Shown: in pieces, positions 40,852-54,513 of the stretch | How positions within the stretch are numbered: position 1 is the stretch's first letter | How the letters are laid out: every line of letters starts with the position of its first letter | Assembly (NCBI GenBank): GCA_030280995.1 | Contig: JASXTE010000001.1 | Location: 25,917,606-25,981,605 of the forward strand | Reading direction: 5' to 3' | Source of the DNA: Hemileia vastatrix | Lineage: Eukaryota; Basidiomycota; Pucciniomycetes; Pucciniales; Zaghouaniaceae | DNA length: 64,000 bases | Program-made: the position numbers and the translations under genes | The notes under the pieces: model-generated | What the model saw: the letters and a program-made list of their open reading frames with translations, nothing else | What the model was told of the DNA's origin: nothing | The model's database searches: none

Positions 40852-42345
40852 TGTCTGGCTGAGTTCAAGTACAAAGACGTGAACTAGCTTGAATGGTCAG
40901 TAGTCTAGAAGATTTTAATGGTCCTATATGAATACTTTAGTACAAATCCAATAAGTATTAAAATAACTCAAAATAAGGGTCTTAGTAATTCTAATCTCAC
41001 TAATTATATATGGCTTACAATCTTTATAGTTGGTAGAAAAATAGATTTAATAATTCAGATACTATTCAAAGACTATTTCACTGCTATTGATATGTATTTT
41101 AAATTGATTTGGTTATATGATTGAATTGTAATGATAAAGAATGTAGAAAACAAGAACCAAAACCTCATCCTTTTATACACATTGAGCTCCCCAATGAATC
41201 CCTTGATTTACCAGTCCAATACACAGTTAATGACGCCTCCATCCAACAAATTGACATGTACATCACCATCTCTAGGGACCCATTACATAATTAGAAAAGT
41301 AACTACTGACAAAATCTTGGAATAATAGGGAAAATCCATCAAAATTAAAAAATAAGTAAAAAAGAGAGTATATGGGTATTATACATCAATATAAAAGACT
41401 AAAGAAGAAAAATTAAGGTTAATAAGAGCTTAATAACAAGGGGGATTCACTGTAGAAATGATGGGGCTAATGCTGACATTATTCAACGTGAAATTCCCAT
41501 TCAAAAATGACCAAAATTGACTGAGAAACCACCTAGAAACCCAAAAAAGGGCGTGAGATATGGGGTGACTACATGCAGTCCTTGACAGGCGCTAGCACAG
41601 GTAAATCCTTGACTAATTTTAGGCAAATTTAAGTGTGGTAGTGAAATAAGGCGCCAAGAGTGAGGTTATTAATGAAATTAGTGCATATAAAGAGGGTCAA
41701 TGCATTATTAATTAAGCTAGGACACTAAATAAGTGCCTGTTGCCTATTTTAGTGTGTTTCCCCACAGTGGGTTTAGAATTTGGGGTAATTATAGTTTGAT
41801 AAAGCTAACTTTGCTAAAAATGAAGCTATTCACATGGAAAAAATGCAGGCAGTATGTGGCCAGTACACAGAAGCCATTTCTTGCATAAAAAACACCAAAT
41901 TTGAAAAGTGTTAATTTTATGCATTTAAGTAGCCAAATCAATAGTCCTAAATGAGACAAATTGAACTGTCAAAGCGCATTTTAAATATTCTTAAAATTAT
42001 AGTGCATATAATCAACTTTTAAGTGAAATAAAGCACATTTCTTGTTTTTTGCATAAAACAATGAAAATAACAGCTTTAAGTATACTTAAAAATTATTTAG
42101 CATATTAATTAAGGCTCTTAAAGATATCCTAACATATTCCAACTTAATATTAAGTACATAAGACTTATAAAAGGCGGATATATGCATGTATATAAGGTGT
42201 TATAATAGCATTGTTTGTGTATTATCATAATTTTACTTATGTATACTGTTTGTGTACTCTAATTTATTGTTTCAATGTATAGTTCATGTGTTTAACATAA
42301 CTTATAAGTAATTTTTACTCAGTCCTGGGGATATACAGTCTGACA
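40852..42345 (-). repeat. 3' LTR of gypsy B
   Basis: 1494 bp. It shows TG or CA where other copies keep CG, for example AAGTGCCTGTTGCC here against AAGCGCCTGTCGCC in the 5' LTR. Confidence 0.93.
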
Positions 42346-42498
42346 CTTTCACACCCAAAAAAAACAATAAAAAAAATGATAAGTTATACATTTTCTTTAT
42401 TTATTTGTAATTTTTCAGGTATTAAGATTAATTCTTTAGCATTAAAGATTATTCTTTAAAGAAATAAAACATAATAAAATATTATGAGTACTGGTTTT

Positions 42499-42852
42499 TT
42501 AACCCCTAAGCTGGTTGAACAGAAATTTGTTTCTGTTTAAAATTTTAAGAAGAGAGGATAAATTTGAAATTTCTTTTTCAGGTATCCATTTATCAAATTC
42601 ATTTGATTTCCCCTTAAATCTTAATAAATACTCAGTTTCTTTTTCCTTAGTAAGGATTCTTTTCTTGAGTATTTTTTCAATCTCTTCTTTTTCCACAATT
42701 TCTTCAGGTTGCTTTTTAGGCCTTCCCTTTCTTTTTGGAAATAAGCCAGGATCATTTGCATGGTAAGGTTTCAACAATGAGATAGGGAAAACTGGATGTT
42801 TCCTATCATATGGGGCATATAATATGACTTCCACTGCATTAGTACCAACCAT
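42499..42852 (-). pseudogene. Gypsy B chromodomain (polyprotein C-terminus)
   Basis: Same layout as in A: VEVILYAPYDRKHPVFPISL, KRKGRPKKQ, then EKILKKRILTKEKETEYLLR and FKGKSNEFDKWIPEKEI. A shift near the end replaces the last residues. Confidence 0.85.
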
Positions 42853-43009
42853 TTTTTTACTACAAAAGGTCCTACAAAGGGATCCTTCAATTTAAAATTA
42901 CCTTGTAAGTTAAAATGTAGTGTTGAAATTAGGACTTCATCTCCTTTTTTGAATTAAAATTCTTTATGATATTTATCCCACCTTATCATTTTATATTTGA
43001 ATGCTTTTT

Positions 43010-44075
43010 GAAGGCATTCTTCTGCATGTTTTATACACATTTGTTGCATATGAATAAAGGATTTAGTACCAGGGTGTATATCCAACCTTGGTAATTTATT
43101 TAAATGATTTACTGGGGTATTTGGTACGTATCCCAGCCAGAGTTCAAATGGTTTCTTCTCTGTTACAGAATGAGTTGTGCTGTTATAAGCAAATTCAAGT
43201 CCGTGAATTAATGTTACCCAGTCATGTGTGAATTACTCATTGTCTTTGTATTCTAATCCAAAGGCACAATATCTTCTGATCATATCTTCAAGAGTTTGTA
43301 TCATTCTCTCTGCTAAGCCATCAGTTTGTGGATGGTGTGCTGTAGACAATTTCAATTGACAACCTGATACTTCCATCAAAAATTTCCAGAACTCTGAAGT
43401 AAATTTAGGATCTTTGTCAGAGATTATGGCTTTGGGGAACCCAGAAGTATTCATCATTTGAGTCCACAATAGAAATGCCAAGTCTTTTGCAGATACCTCT
43501 TTATGGGTATGAATAAATTTACACATTTTGGTTAATCTATCCACAATTACCCAGCAAGAATTGAAATTTTCTTTTCCTGCCAATGGCAAGCCAGTGACAA
43601 AATCCATGTTTATAATTTCCCATGGAGCTTTTGGCTGCTCTATTTGTTATAATAACCCAGCTCTCTTCCCAGGTAATCTTTTAGATTTATGACAAGAATC
43701 ACATGTTTCAATGTATTTTTGTATATCTTCTTTCATGTTTATCCACCAGGCTGTATTTTTAACTCTGTTTAATGTTTTGTTAAAATCAAAATGACCAGCT
43801 AAGATATCATCATGAAGAGTACTCAACATTAACTCTTTCATATAAGGTGGTATTACTATTACATTACTTAGCTTTTTCCTGTAATATATATATCCATCTT
43901 CAATTGATAGTTTACCTTTTTCCAAAGCATTTCTATACTTTGGAGGTAAGGTTTTAATTGGTGCACTCACAGAGGCATTTGTTGGATCATTTAGAATGGT
44001 AAATTGTTTAGTCATATCTTTATCAGATAAATAATTTTCCAATATAGTTTGCATAAACTCCTCCTTTAAATCCAC
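43010..44075 (-). pseudogene. Gypsy B integrase
   Basis: Two open stretches (43647-44075 with the zinc domain, STLHDDILAGHF and ETCDSCHKSK; 43233-43607 with the core) are split by a stop near 43640. The catalytic positions MDFVTGLPL, AIISDKDPKFTSEFW and GLAERMIQTLED are all acidic as required, unlike in A. In the zinc domain the first His-adjacent Cys of A is Leu here, and CQKSK reads CHKSK. Confidence 0.88.
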
Positions 44076-44221
44076 TATATAAATCCCAAATATATGTATA
44101 ACCTCATTTTCAGGTACATAAGCTGGGTTGTCAGTATCATTTGCAAAGGACTTCTGGATAATAAATCCACATTAGAATGCAATGTTCCTGCTCTATGAGT
44201 GATTGTCATTCTTCCTCTGTA

Positions 44222-45410
44222 CTATTGTACAGCTAGTTGAAATCTAAACATATGCCTATTAGGTGTTTTCATGTTTAGCAATGATTTTACTGCACTGCAA
44301 TCTGTTATTAGTTCAAACTTCTGGTCTTCCAGATAGTAATGAAGTTTATCCAAGGCCCACACCACGGCTGAACATTCCAGTTGTGTAGCACCATACTTTA
44401 ATTCTGTCTTTCTTAAGAATCTGGATATATAACAGATAACTATTTCAGATAATTTTCCATTTATTACCTGTTTTTGATGTAAAGCAGCACCTAACCCTGT
44501 GAAGCTTGCATCAGTGTACAAGATAAAAGGTAGGGTGAAATCTGTCAGTCCCAATATTGGGGCTGACATTAAACATTCCTTAAATTTATTAAAGGTGTGT
44601 TGTCTTTCATTATTCCAAATGAAAGCCTCATTTTTCCTGATTAGTGTTATTAAAGGAGCTGCAATGGATTGGTAGTTTTTAATATACTGTATATTATATC
44701 TACAAATACCCAAAAAAAACTTTGAACATCTTTAAATTCTTAGGTATAACAATGTTTTTAATTGCTGCCACCTTATTTTGGTCAACACAAATTTGTAATC
44801 CAGATACAACATGTCCAAGTACTTTCAAGGATTGAAATCCAAACTTACATTTATTTAATGAAATTGTCATATTAATTTCATCCATCTTTTGAAAGACTCT
44901 CTTCAGGTGATTTAAATATTCATCATATGTTTTTTAAAACACTATGATGTCATAAATATAAACCAAAAGCCATCCTTCAACCATTTCTTGATGAAAGACA
45001 ATATCCATCAATTTTTTGAAGACTGAAGGTTCATTCTTTGGGCCAAATGGCATTCTCACATACTTATATATTCCCATATGTTTGGTTATTAATAAGTAAT
45101 TTTGAGAACTCCTTTCCACAGGAATCTGGTGGTAACCTTTTTTTCCATCCAGACAGGAAATATATTTTGCTCCTTGTAAGGTAGCATGGATAAAAGTTAT
45201 TCTTGGTAGAGGATAAATATCATCTACAGTGTATGTATTCAGAGCTCATTAATCACCGCATAATCTTGCCTTATCTTTTTCATAAGAGATTAATACTCGT
45301 GAAATAACACATTACTTAGGTGTTGTGTCTACTTTTTCAACAATACCCATTTCCAACAACATTTTTATATTGCCTTCAATATCTTTCCTTTTTGCAGAAG
45401 ATGCTAGGTA
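44222..45410 (-). pseudogene. Gypsy B reverse transcriptase and RNase H
   Basis: RNase H is well kept in 44222-44713: PFILYTDASFTGLGAALHQK, ATQLECSAVVWALDKLHYYL and ELITDCSAVKSLLN supply the acidic triad. The RT at 44934-45119 has YKYVRMPFGPKNEPSVFKKL and LLVYIYDIIVF; the catalytic YIDD reads YIYD (44946-44960), a different hit from A. Confidence 0.88.
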
Positions 45411-48380
45411 AGGATTATTTTTCAAGCTTCCAGAAATATCATTCAGGTCACAACTTAAAGAGATTTTCATCTCATGGTCTATGACCAATCCTAGTTCATT
45501 TGAACCATAGGCAAATTCCATAGGATAAGATTTGATCAACCTCAAAATATTGTCTTCTTCAATTTTTGAGAGTTGAGAACTGAAAGAGGCATTTTGGATT
45601 TCATTGTCCAATTCTACCACTTCAGTGGTGGTTCTTCCACCTTGCAGTTGTTCCTCTCTAGGAGAAATTGAATATACTGGATTTTCAGAACATATCTTGA
45701 ATTTTATCTTACCATTCAAACCTATAGTGAAGAAACTGTTTTCAGTTACTAGTTTAATGCCAAATTTGTGTTAATAAGTCATTTCCAATAATAAACCAAT
45801 CACGGCAGTTATTATTATCCATTACAACAAATTCACACGCTGATGTTACATATCCATTACTATACTTAAAGAATACAGCAGTTTTGTATTTGCCAATTGG
45901 ATTTCAAACTGAACCAAACCCCCTCCAGTTCTTTGTCTGTACAGGTTCTAGTTTTTCCTTATACTTACTGTCAAGTTCCATTAATGTATTAATAGAAACT
46001 ACACTACCTGCAGCCCCAGTTTCAAGAATGTCATTCATTTCTCTCCCACATATAATAACACATGCTCTGATAGGTGTTATTTGGTAAGTATCATGAGATA
46101 CATCTTTAATTATTTCAGCCTCTTCAATGGAAGTTAAAGATGTATCTGTATGAGGTATGGCATCACTCAGGAACATAATATCCTGTTCTAATACAAATAT
46201 CTCATGTTCATCATCACTGTAAGAAATGTTAATTTTACAATCCTCACTGGATTCCACGATCTCATCTTCATGATTACTTGGTTCAAAATTTTGCGAGGTT
46301 TCAATAACATTAATTCTTTTCTTACACATGTGACCCTTAACCCAAGGTTCATTACATTTATAACAAGTGTTATTTTCTTGTCTTTTAGGGACAAGGGGAG
46401 CTGAAGGTTTTTTCTTCTCCACTGGTAACTTACTTGTAGTAGGTTTTACTACATCAACACTTTTTTTGTAATTATTATACTTGGTTTCATATTTGTGGTT
46501 TAATAATATTTCATTGCATATATTAATGAACTTAGAGGTATCTCTGATGATTTCAGCTCTAGCTACAATAATGTCTCTAACTGATATAGGCAACTTGTAT
46601 ATTTTTTTCTCTTTCCACTCATCATAATCCATTTTTGGATCCATAGCTTTCATGATTTTTATTAAATTCATTAAAAAGACCATGGGTTTATCTCCAGTAT
46701 TTGTATTATATCTGGCTCTTTCATACAATCTTTGTTGAGTGATTCTGAATTTTGGGCCACCAAATATTTTTAATTAGTGCCTTCCATTCATTCCAGGAGT
46801 AGTTAATTCCCTCACTCAATACAGATTCAAACCATAATAAGGCCACATCTGTAAATAAAGATATTAATTTTGATGTAATTTCTTCATCAGGTAATTTATA
46901 TGAAAATTATAAGTAATCAATTCTTTGAATGAATTTTTTCCAATCAGATTTTGAATCACCGTCAAAATAGGGGTACTGATCTAACTTAGGCCAGTTCTTT
47001 TGGCAAGTTTTTGCTTCCCTAACCTGAGGAATATTGAGTAATTCACTTACTTTAGAAAGATGATCATTTATTTCATCTTTTACTGATTTTATATTCTCAG
47101 AGGCCATGACACTATGTTCATGTTCAATCATTGGTTTATTATCAGAGTGTTTCATAAAAACTGGTACTCTTTCCACATAAGAGTTATTATCTTTTATTTT
47201 ATTAGTATTTTTCAAAATGTTAGCTAATTCAACTTCTACCCTTTGTAACCTATCTTCTATTACAGGTACATGAGTTAAGGTATCATTAAAATTTGAAAAA
47301 GACAATTTTACATGTCCCTTGATGGTAGCCATAATATTCTGAGAATGTTCCAATTTATTTTCTAAATTTTTAATCTCAGAGTTTTATCTTTTATTTTCAT
47401 TGGTTAATTCATTATTTGAATTATCAATAATTTTTAAACTATTTTCTGTTGTACTCAATGATTGTGTGAGATTTAATAATACACTTTCTGTATTATTGTT
47501 TGACTCTCTAGAGAATTCTTCCAATTTTTCAATTCTTAATAATAGTTTACTAAGTATTTTTGATTCCATTGGATTTTCTTTTAGAAAATGTTCAATTTTT
47601 TCTGTGTCCAATTTAGAAGACTCATCATCAGGTTCAAGATTTAATTCATTTGGTTCCATTTTTATATTAATAGCATTTTCCTGGTGGTCAATAAAACTAT
47701 GTACATTGTCCTCAGTTAAAGACAAGTTTAACATGTTATTTTCAAATGAATAATTTTTTAAATCCTTATCAATTATATCCAAAAACTCTCTATCAATTTC
47801 ATTACCTATAAGTAATTCATTGTTAGGATTATATAATTGATCCTGAGAAGATGGATGAATTACCAAGGTCTTATTCCATTTCCCCTGCCTCTCCTTGGCT
47901 TTCCCCTGTAAGGGTGACTGCTGGAGCCCTGCTGTTGAGGAGGGTTGTTGTAATTTTGGGCGTACCAATCCCACTTCCATTTTCTGAATGTAATTTTTTG
48001 GTCCTCCTCTTGGACTGGAGGTGTTGCTATGGAATTGTTTGATTCCACTGTTGGTGGTTGAGCCTTTATTTCTACTAGAGCTTGATTGACTTCTACGAAA
48101 CCCTGAGCTGCTCTTTTTTCCAGATTGTTTATATGGTCCACTATATTGTTTATTCTTATTTTCAAGGTGTTCAGTAGAGTGGAGAGGGAGTGAATTTGTT
48201 CTTGTAAGGTATTTTTTGTTTTCTTTATTGATACCTGTTTTAATAGTTTTTCCCTTTCCTCCAGAGACATTTGTGGAGTGATGCATTTTATGGGGGAATC
48301 CCTGCCCTCCATTTGAATGTCCTGTACCAGGTCACTCAGCTCTAGGTCTTAAGCTATAAGGTTTTGCCTTATCACTCACA
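45312..48380 (-). pseudogene. Gypsy B gag and protease
   Basis: The gag frame is open for 300 codons at 47384-48286, preceded by a stop after MCDNNDIVSDKAKPYSLRPR. Further pieces lie at 46907-47353 (capsid-like YFDGDSKSDWKKFIQRIDYL) and 45904-46728 (zinc knuckle CYKCNEPWVKGHMCKKR; protease NDILETGAAGSVVSINTL, where the active-site DTG reads ETG). The part 46171-46850 is almost identical to A 32388-33067. Confidence 0.88.
47860..48312 (-). CDS. Overlapping 150-codon leader ORF of gypsy B
   Basis: Counterpart of the ORF at 34077-34529 with identical length. It starts MEGRDSPIK, has the same coiled coil (LEEREKLLKQVSIKKTKNTL onward) and ends GKPRRGRGNGIRPW. Confidence 0.6.
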   Translation of the reverse strand: MEGRDSPIKCITPQMSLEEREKLLKQVSIKKTKNTLQEQIHSLSTLLNTLKIRINNIVDHINNLEKRAAQGFVEVNQALVEIKAQPPTVESNNSIATPPVQEEDQKITFRKWKWDWYAQNYNNPPQQQGSSSHPYRGKPRRGRGNGIRPW

Positions 48381-49079
48381 ATATCATTGTTGTCACACAT
48401 TTTTACATGTAATTTAATCAAAGAATTGAAGTTTGATATTTTTAAAACTTCAAAAAGGAGTTTTATCAGTATTTATCAATTCCACTGAAGACAATTTTAT
48501 TGCTTACTTGTAGGTATGAAGTGAATATAGGAGTGCCAAAAGTCAAATATGCTTTTATGTGGTCACTTGATTTAACTAGTCTACAATATGTAGCCATGTT
48601 TTTTATATTTTAAAAAGAAAATTTGTCAGTTAGAATCTTTCTAAATATTAAATGAGTTTTAAAAACCAATAAAAAGGGATTAAGAGTCCTTTTAAAAGAA
48701 AACAATTAATCAGTTTAATTGGTTATCATCTGAAAAGATCACAAATTTAATTTGTCTATTGACAGACTCCCACTAAGAACAAATTTATGTTAAATTAGTG
48801 ATAAAAAATTTTTACCTGAAAAGATCACAAATTTAATTGGTCTATTGACAGACCCACTAATAACAATTATATGTTAAATTAGTGGTAAAATTGTTGATTA
48901 AATATCACAATTTTATTTTATAACAGGGCTTCTTTTTCTGAAAACACTATATAAGTGACCCCAACCTGTTGTAAGTATCCAAATATTTCTATAGGGATTT
49001 TATTTACTTGTAGCCTCTTTTTTGAATTTTTTACTTACTAGAAGATAACTAACAGAATTCTTGCGGAAAGGTCCCCAAT

Positions 49080-50573
49080 TGTCAGGCTGAGGTCAAGTAC
49101 AAAGACGTGAAATAGCTTGAATGGTCAGTTGTCTAGAAGATTTTAATGGTCCTATATGAATACTGTAGTACAAATCCAATAAGTATTAAAATAACTCAAA
49201 ATAAGGGTCTTAGTAATTCTAATCTCACTAATTATATATGGCTTACAATCTTTATAGTTGGTAGAAAAAATAGATTTAATAATTCAGATACTATTCAAAG
49301 ACTATTTTAGTGCTATTGATATGTATTGTAAATTGATTTGGTTATATGATTTAATTGTAATGATAAAGAATGTAGAAAACAAGACCCAAAACTTTCTCCT
49401 TTTATACACATTGAGCTCCCCAATGAATCCCTTGATTTACCAGTCCAATACACAGTTAATGACGCCTCCATCCAACAAATATACATGTCCATCAACATCC
49501 CTGGTGACCCATAACATAATTAGAAAAGTAACTACTGCCAAAATCCTGGAATAATAGGAATAATCCATCAAAATTAAAGAATAAGTAAAAAAGAGAGTAT
49601 ATGCGTATTATACATCAATATAAAAAACTAAAGAGGGAAAATTAAGGTTAATAAGAGCTTAATAATAAGGGGGATTCACTGTAGAAATGACGGGTCTAAT
49701 CCTGACATTATACAACATGAAATTCCCATTCAAAAATGACCAAAATTGACTGAGAAACCACCTAGAAACCCAAAAAAGGGCTTGAGATGTGGGGTAACTA
49801 CATGCAGTCCTTGGAAGGTGCTAGCACGGGTAAGTTCTTGACTAATTTAGGCAAATTTAAGTGTGGTAGTGAAATAAGGTTCCAAGAGTGAGGTTATTAA
49901 TGAAATTAGTGCATGTAAAGAGGGTCAATGCATTATTAATTAAGCTAGGACACTAAATAAGCGCCTGTCGCCTATTTTAGTGTGTTTCCCCACAGTGGGC
50001 GTAGAATGTGGGGTAGTTATAGTGTGAAAAAGCTAACTTTTCTAAAAATGAAGCTATTCACACAGGAAAAATGCAGGCAGTATGTGGCCAGTACACAGAA
50101 GTCATTTCTGGCATAAAAAACACCAAATTTGAAAAGTGTTATTTTTATGAATTTAAGTAGCCAAATCAATAGTCCCAAATGAGAAAAATTGAACTTTCAA
50201 AGCTCATTTTTAATATTCTTAAATTTTTAGTGCATATAATCAACTTTTAAGTGAAATAAAGCGCATTTCTTGTTTTTTGCATAAAACAATGAAAATAACA
50301 GCTTTAAGTATACTTAAAAATTATGTAGCCTATTAATTAAGGTTCTTAAGGTAATACTAACATATTCCAACTTAATATAAAGTACATAAGACTTATAAAA
50401 GGTGGATATATGTGTGTATATAAGGTGTTATAATGGCATTTTTTGTGTATTATCATTATTTTACTCATGTATACTGTTTGTGTACTCTCATTTATTTTTC
50501 CTGTGTATATTTCATGTGTTTAACATAACTTATAAGTAATTTTTACTCAGTCCTGGGGATATACAGGCTGAAA
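49080..50573 (-). repeat. 5' LTR of gypsy B
   Basis: 1494 bp; the TATA box TATAAAAGG is at 49398-49406 on the minus strand. Confidence 0.93.
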
Positions 50574-52011
50574 TACACACCTTTTTATAAGTCTTATGTA
50601 CTTTATATTAATTGGAAATTTTTAAAGGAAATATTAAGTACCTTAGAAATAAGGTAAAATAATTTTTTAGATGGTCTTAAAGTTGTCTTTTCATTATTAT
50701 GGTGAAATAATTAATAAATGTGATTTAAATCACTTAAAAGCTGGATATATGCACTGTAAATTTAATTATATTAAAAATGCGCTTTGACAGATTAATTTTA
50801 CTTATTCAGGGAAATTGATTTGGGTATTTAAATGTTTTAAAATAAGATTTCTAAAAATTTATAAAATTTTATGCTAGATTTGGCCTATGTGTACTTTCCT
50901 TATGGTGCCTGCATTTATCCCATGTGCATATCTTCATTAATTAAAAATTTAGTAATTTAATACTAATTACTCACTTTGGTACATTTACCATATGTTTAAT
51001 CACTCTAAAACAGGAAAGAGGTGCTTATTAAATCTCCTAAATGCATTACACATGCACTAATAATTGTATTAGCCTCAAGATCAATGGCCACAATTCACAA
51101 TCACACCTAAAATCTTCTGGATGCACTAAAATAGTCAAGTATATACCTGTGCAAGTGGCTTCCAAGACTCTGAATTCAGTTACCCCACATATCATGTCCT
51201 CTTTTTGTTTCTTGAAGGGTTTAAAGGCTATATTGGGTATTTATAAATGGGAATATAAATGGAGAAATTTTTTTTCCTCTTTTGGTTTCTTGAAGGGTTT
51301 AAAGGCTATATTGGGTATTGTTAAATGGGAATATCAAAAAAGAAAATTGTTATTGTTGATGTTTTAATTTCTAATTTTGATCCCCCTTATTTAGAAGTTA
51401 TTTTTGGTTCTTTTCTTTCCTTTTTAAGTATTTTTTAAAGAATAACATGCATATATTTTGTTTTTGGGTTAATTTATATTTTGATGAATTATCCTGTGTT
51501 ATTCTTATTTTTTGGCCTGTGGAATGGTTCTTCTTTTGTGTGGGGGAATTCTTTTAGTTACTAGGCCTGTGAAACTTCTTGAAATGGACACCATGAAGAG
51601 ATGAGCTCCCTCAGAGTGCTTTAATGGCTGTGCATAGAAGTGTAGTTGATCTGGGAACCAAGAGGTGGACACCAGGGACTTATAGGTATATAAGGAGGAG
51701 ATTTTCGGGCTATTAATCTAAATTATTTCAAATAAACTTTTAAACATGTAAAAAACAGTCAAAATATATATTCATTAGTAATATTTAAGTCTTTATAATA
51801 TTGTTTTAAACCATTAGTTCTATTTTTGTACCAAATGTAAGCTGTAAACAATTTATAATAAGTGGGATTACATTACTGAGACTATTATATTGAAAAATAT
51901 TTTAATACTAAATTTGATCTGAACAGCACAGCTCATACTGAGCCATTAAAATATTCTAGAAAATTGACTAATCAAGCTATTCATGTCTATGTACTTGAAC
52001 TCAGCCTGACA

Positions 52012-52422
52012 GAAAGAGAAAAGCAAATGGGAGTGACCAAATAATAAACAAGTAGAGTAAAAAAATTGCAACAAAATGTTGGTTTCAGTTGACATACTGA
52101 GTTGAATAGATTCTGTATGTGAGCTGAACTCAAGGTCTGGTTGCCACATTTTTCACCCTGTGAAGTAAAATACACTAAACTAAACTGAAGCACTCACATA
52201 AAGGGCTGAAAATGAAATATATACATCATTAAAAGTTCATTCTTTTTTACATAAAAAGGGGGAAGGGGTAGAGAATATTGGTCTGTCTCAAAAATGACAA
52301 ACCAGCCTTGAGAAAATTCCCATTTTCCTTCAATCAATCAATCAATCAAAAATTACAATAATATTAAAAAAATAGCTAATAAACTCTTCAATATTGATAA
52401 TGATGTTTTTTAATTTATTTAT
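52012..52422. other. Spacer between LTR E and element D, no gene
   Basis: Contains a short AATC tetranucleotide run near 52333. Frames on the minus strand around 51946-52193 overlap the LTR end and are not convincing. Confidence 0.5.
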
Positions 52423-53915
52423 TGTCGGCCTGAATATTCCCAGGACTGAGTAAAAAGTACTTATTAATTATTTTAAACACATGGACTATACATGGGAACA
52501 ATAAATAAAGGTACACAAGTTATATACATAAGTGAAATTTATGATAAAATACAATATATGCCATAATAACACCTTATATACATGCATATATCCACCTTTT
52601 ATAGGTCTTATGTGCTTTATATTCAGCTGAAATATGCTAGAGTAATCTTAAGAACCTTAAAAACAAGTCTTCATAATTTTTAAGTAGACTTAAAGCTGTT
52701 TTTTTCATTGTTTCATGTGAAAAACAAGAAATGCGCTTTAAATCACTTAAAAGATGAATATATGCACTATAAATTTAATAATATTAAAAATGTGCCTAGA
52801 TGGATTAATTTTTCTTAGTTAGGAATAATGATTTAGCTATTCAAATGCATAAAAGGAAACTTTTCAAATTTGGTGTTTTTTATGCCAGAAATGGCTTCTG
52901 TGTACTGGCCACATTCTGCCTGAATTTTTCCTGTGTGAATAGCTTCATTTTTATTAAATTAAGTCTTTTCACACTATAATTACTCCACATTCTATGCCCA
53001 CTGTGGGGAAACACACTAAAATGGGAAACAAGCACTTATTTAGTGTCCTAATTTAATTATAAGTTCATCAACCTTATGATATGCACTAATTTCATTAATA
53101 AACTCAAGCTTGGTGCCTTTAATTCACTACCATGCTTAAACTTTCTAAAATTTGTCAAGTATTTCCCCATACAAGCTCCTTCAAATGACTGTATGTAGTT
53201 ACCCCAGATCTCACATCCTTTTTTAGGTTTCTCAGTGGTTTTTCAGTCAATATTGGCTATTTTTGGATGGGGATTTCATGTAGTATATTTTCATAATTAG
53301 CCCCATCATTTCTACTGTTGATCCCCCTTAGTAATGTGTAATATTTAGTGTTATTCTTTCTATTTTTAGTCTTTTATTTTAAGATATTACACCCATATAC
53401 TCTCTTTTTTGCTTATTCTTTTATTTTGATGGATTATCCCTATTACTCCAGGATTTTGGCAGGTGATATCATTCTAATTATTTAATTAATCATTATTTAT
53501 GTTTTAGGAAAGGTGTATTAGCTAGAATATGGCTTCATTAGCTGCGTATAGGACTAGTAAATTAAGGAGGCTCATTGGAGAATTATTGGGTATAAAAGGA
53601 GGTGGTTTTTGGTCATGTTCTCTACATTCTTTATCATTACAATCAAAATATATAACAAATAAAATTACAATAAATATCAATAGTGCTTATAAAGTCTTTG
53701 AATAGTATCTGAATTATTACATCTATTTTTCAATTAACTAAAAGATTGTAACCCATATATAATTAGTGAGATCTAAATTACTGAGACCCTTATATTGAGT
53801 TATATTTTAATACTTATTGGATTTGTACTACAGAATTCATATAGGACCATTAAAATCTTCTAAAAAACTGACTATTTAAGCTATTCACATCTCTGTACTT
53901 GAACTCAGCCTGACA
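52423..53915 (+). repeat. 5' LTR of gypsy D
   Basis: 1493 bp, reverse complement in orientation to the LTRs of A, B and C. TATA box TATAAAAGG at 53591-53599. Confidence 0.92.
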
Positions 53916-54513
53916 ATTGGGGACTTTTCCTCAATAATTCTGTTGGTTATCTTCCAGTAAGTAAAAATTCAAAATGAGGTTACAAGTAGAGAAAATCCCT
54001 ATAGAAATATTTGGATAATTACAACAGGTTGGGGTCACTTATATAGTTATTTCAGAAAAAGTAGCCCTGGTATGTAATAAAATTGTGATATTGAAACAAT
54101 AATTTTACCACTAATTGAACATAAAATTGTTCTTAGTGGGAGTATGTCAATAGACCAATTTATTTTGTAATTTTGAAGATGATAAGCCAGATAATAAAAA
54201 CTGATTAATTGATTCTTTTAACAGGACTTTTAATCCCTTTTTACTGTTTTTTAAAACTCATTTTTAATTTAGAAAGAATATTACTGATAAATTTTCTTTT
54301 AAATATAAAAACGTGGATACATATTGTAGGCCAGTTATATCAAGTGACCACATAAAAGCATATTTGACTTTTTAGCTCTCATAAATTCACTTAAAAACCT
54401 TCAAGTAGGCAATTAAATTGTCTTCAGTAGTGTTAGATATTACTGATAAAACTCCTTTCTGAAGTTTCAATAACTCATATTTCAATTCTTTGATTTAAAT
54501 TTCATGTAAAAAT

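Larger units (their letters stand above)
40852..50573 (-). mobile_element. Ty3/gypsy chromovirus element B, TACAC duplication
   Basis: LTRs 40852-42345 and 49080-50573, each 1494 bp, with perfect TACAC at 40847-40851 and 50574-50578. The right LTR ends CTGAAA, not CTGACA. The gene order is as in A. The LTRs differ less from each other than those of A in the part compared, so B is the younger insertion. The leader has a tandem duplication of about 100 bp (48725-48895). Confidence 0.94.
40681..52011 (+). mobile_element. Divergent solo LTR E, split by gypsy B
   Basis: Left part 40681-40851 (AGTCAGCCTAGATATACCCA, GGAATGAGTAAAATAAGC, TATATGCCATTAAAATACCA) and right part 50579-52011 (ACCTTTTTATAAGTCTTATG to GTACTTGAACTCAGCCTGAC A) join across element B and its TACAC duplication into one LTR of about 1.6 kb in plus orientation, similar to the LTR of D. 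It predates B. No internal region follows, so it is read as solo. A clear duplication is not seen. Confidence 0.75.
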
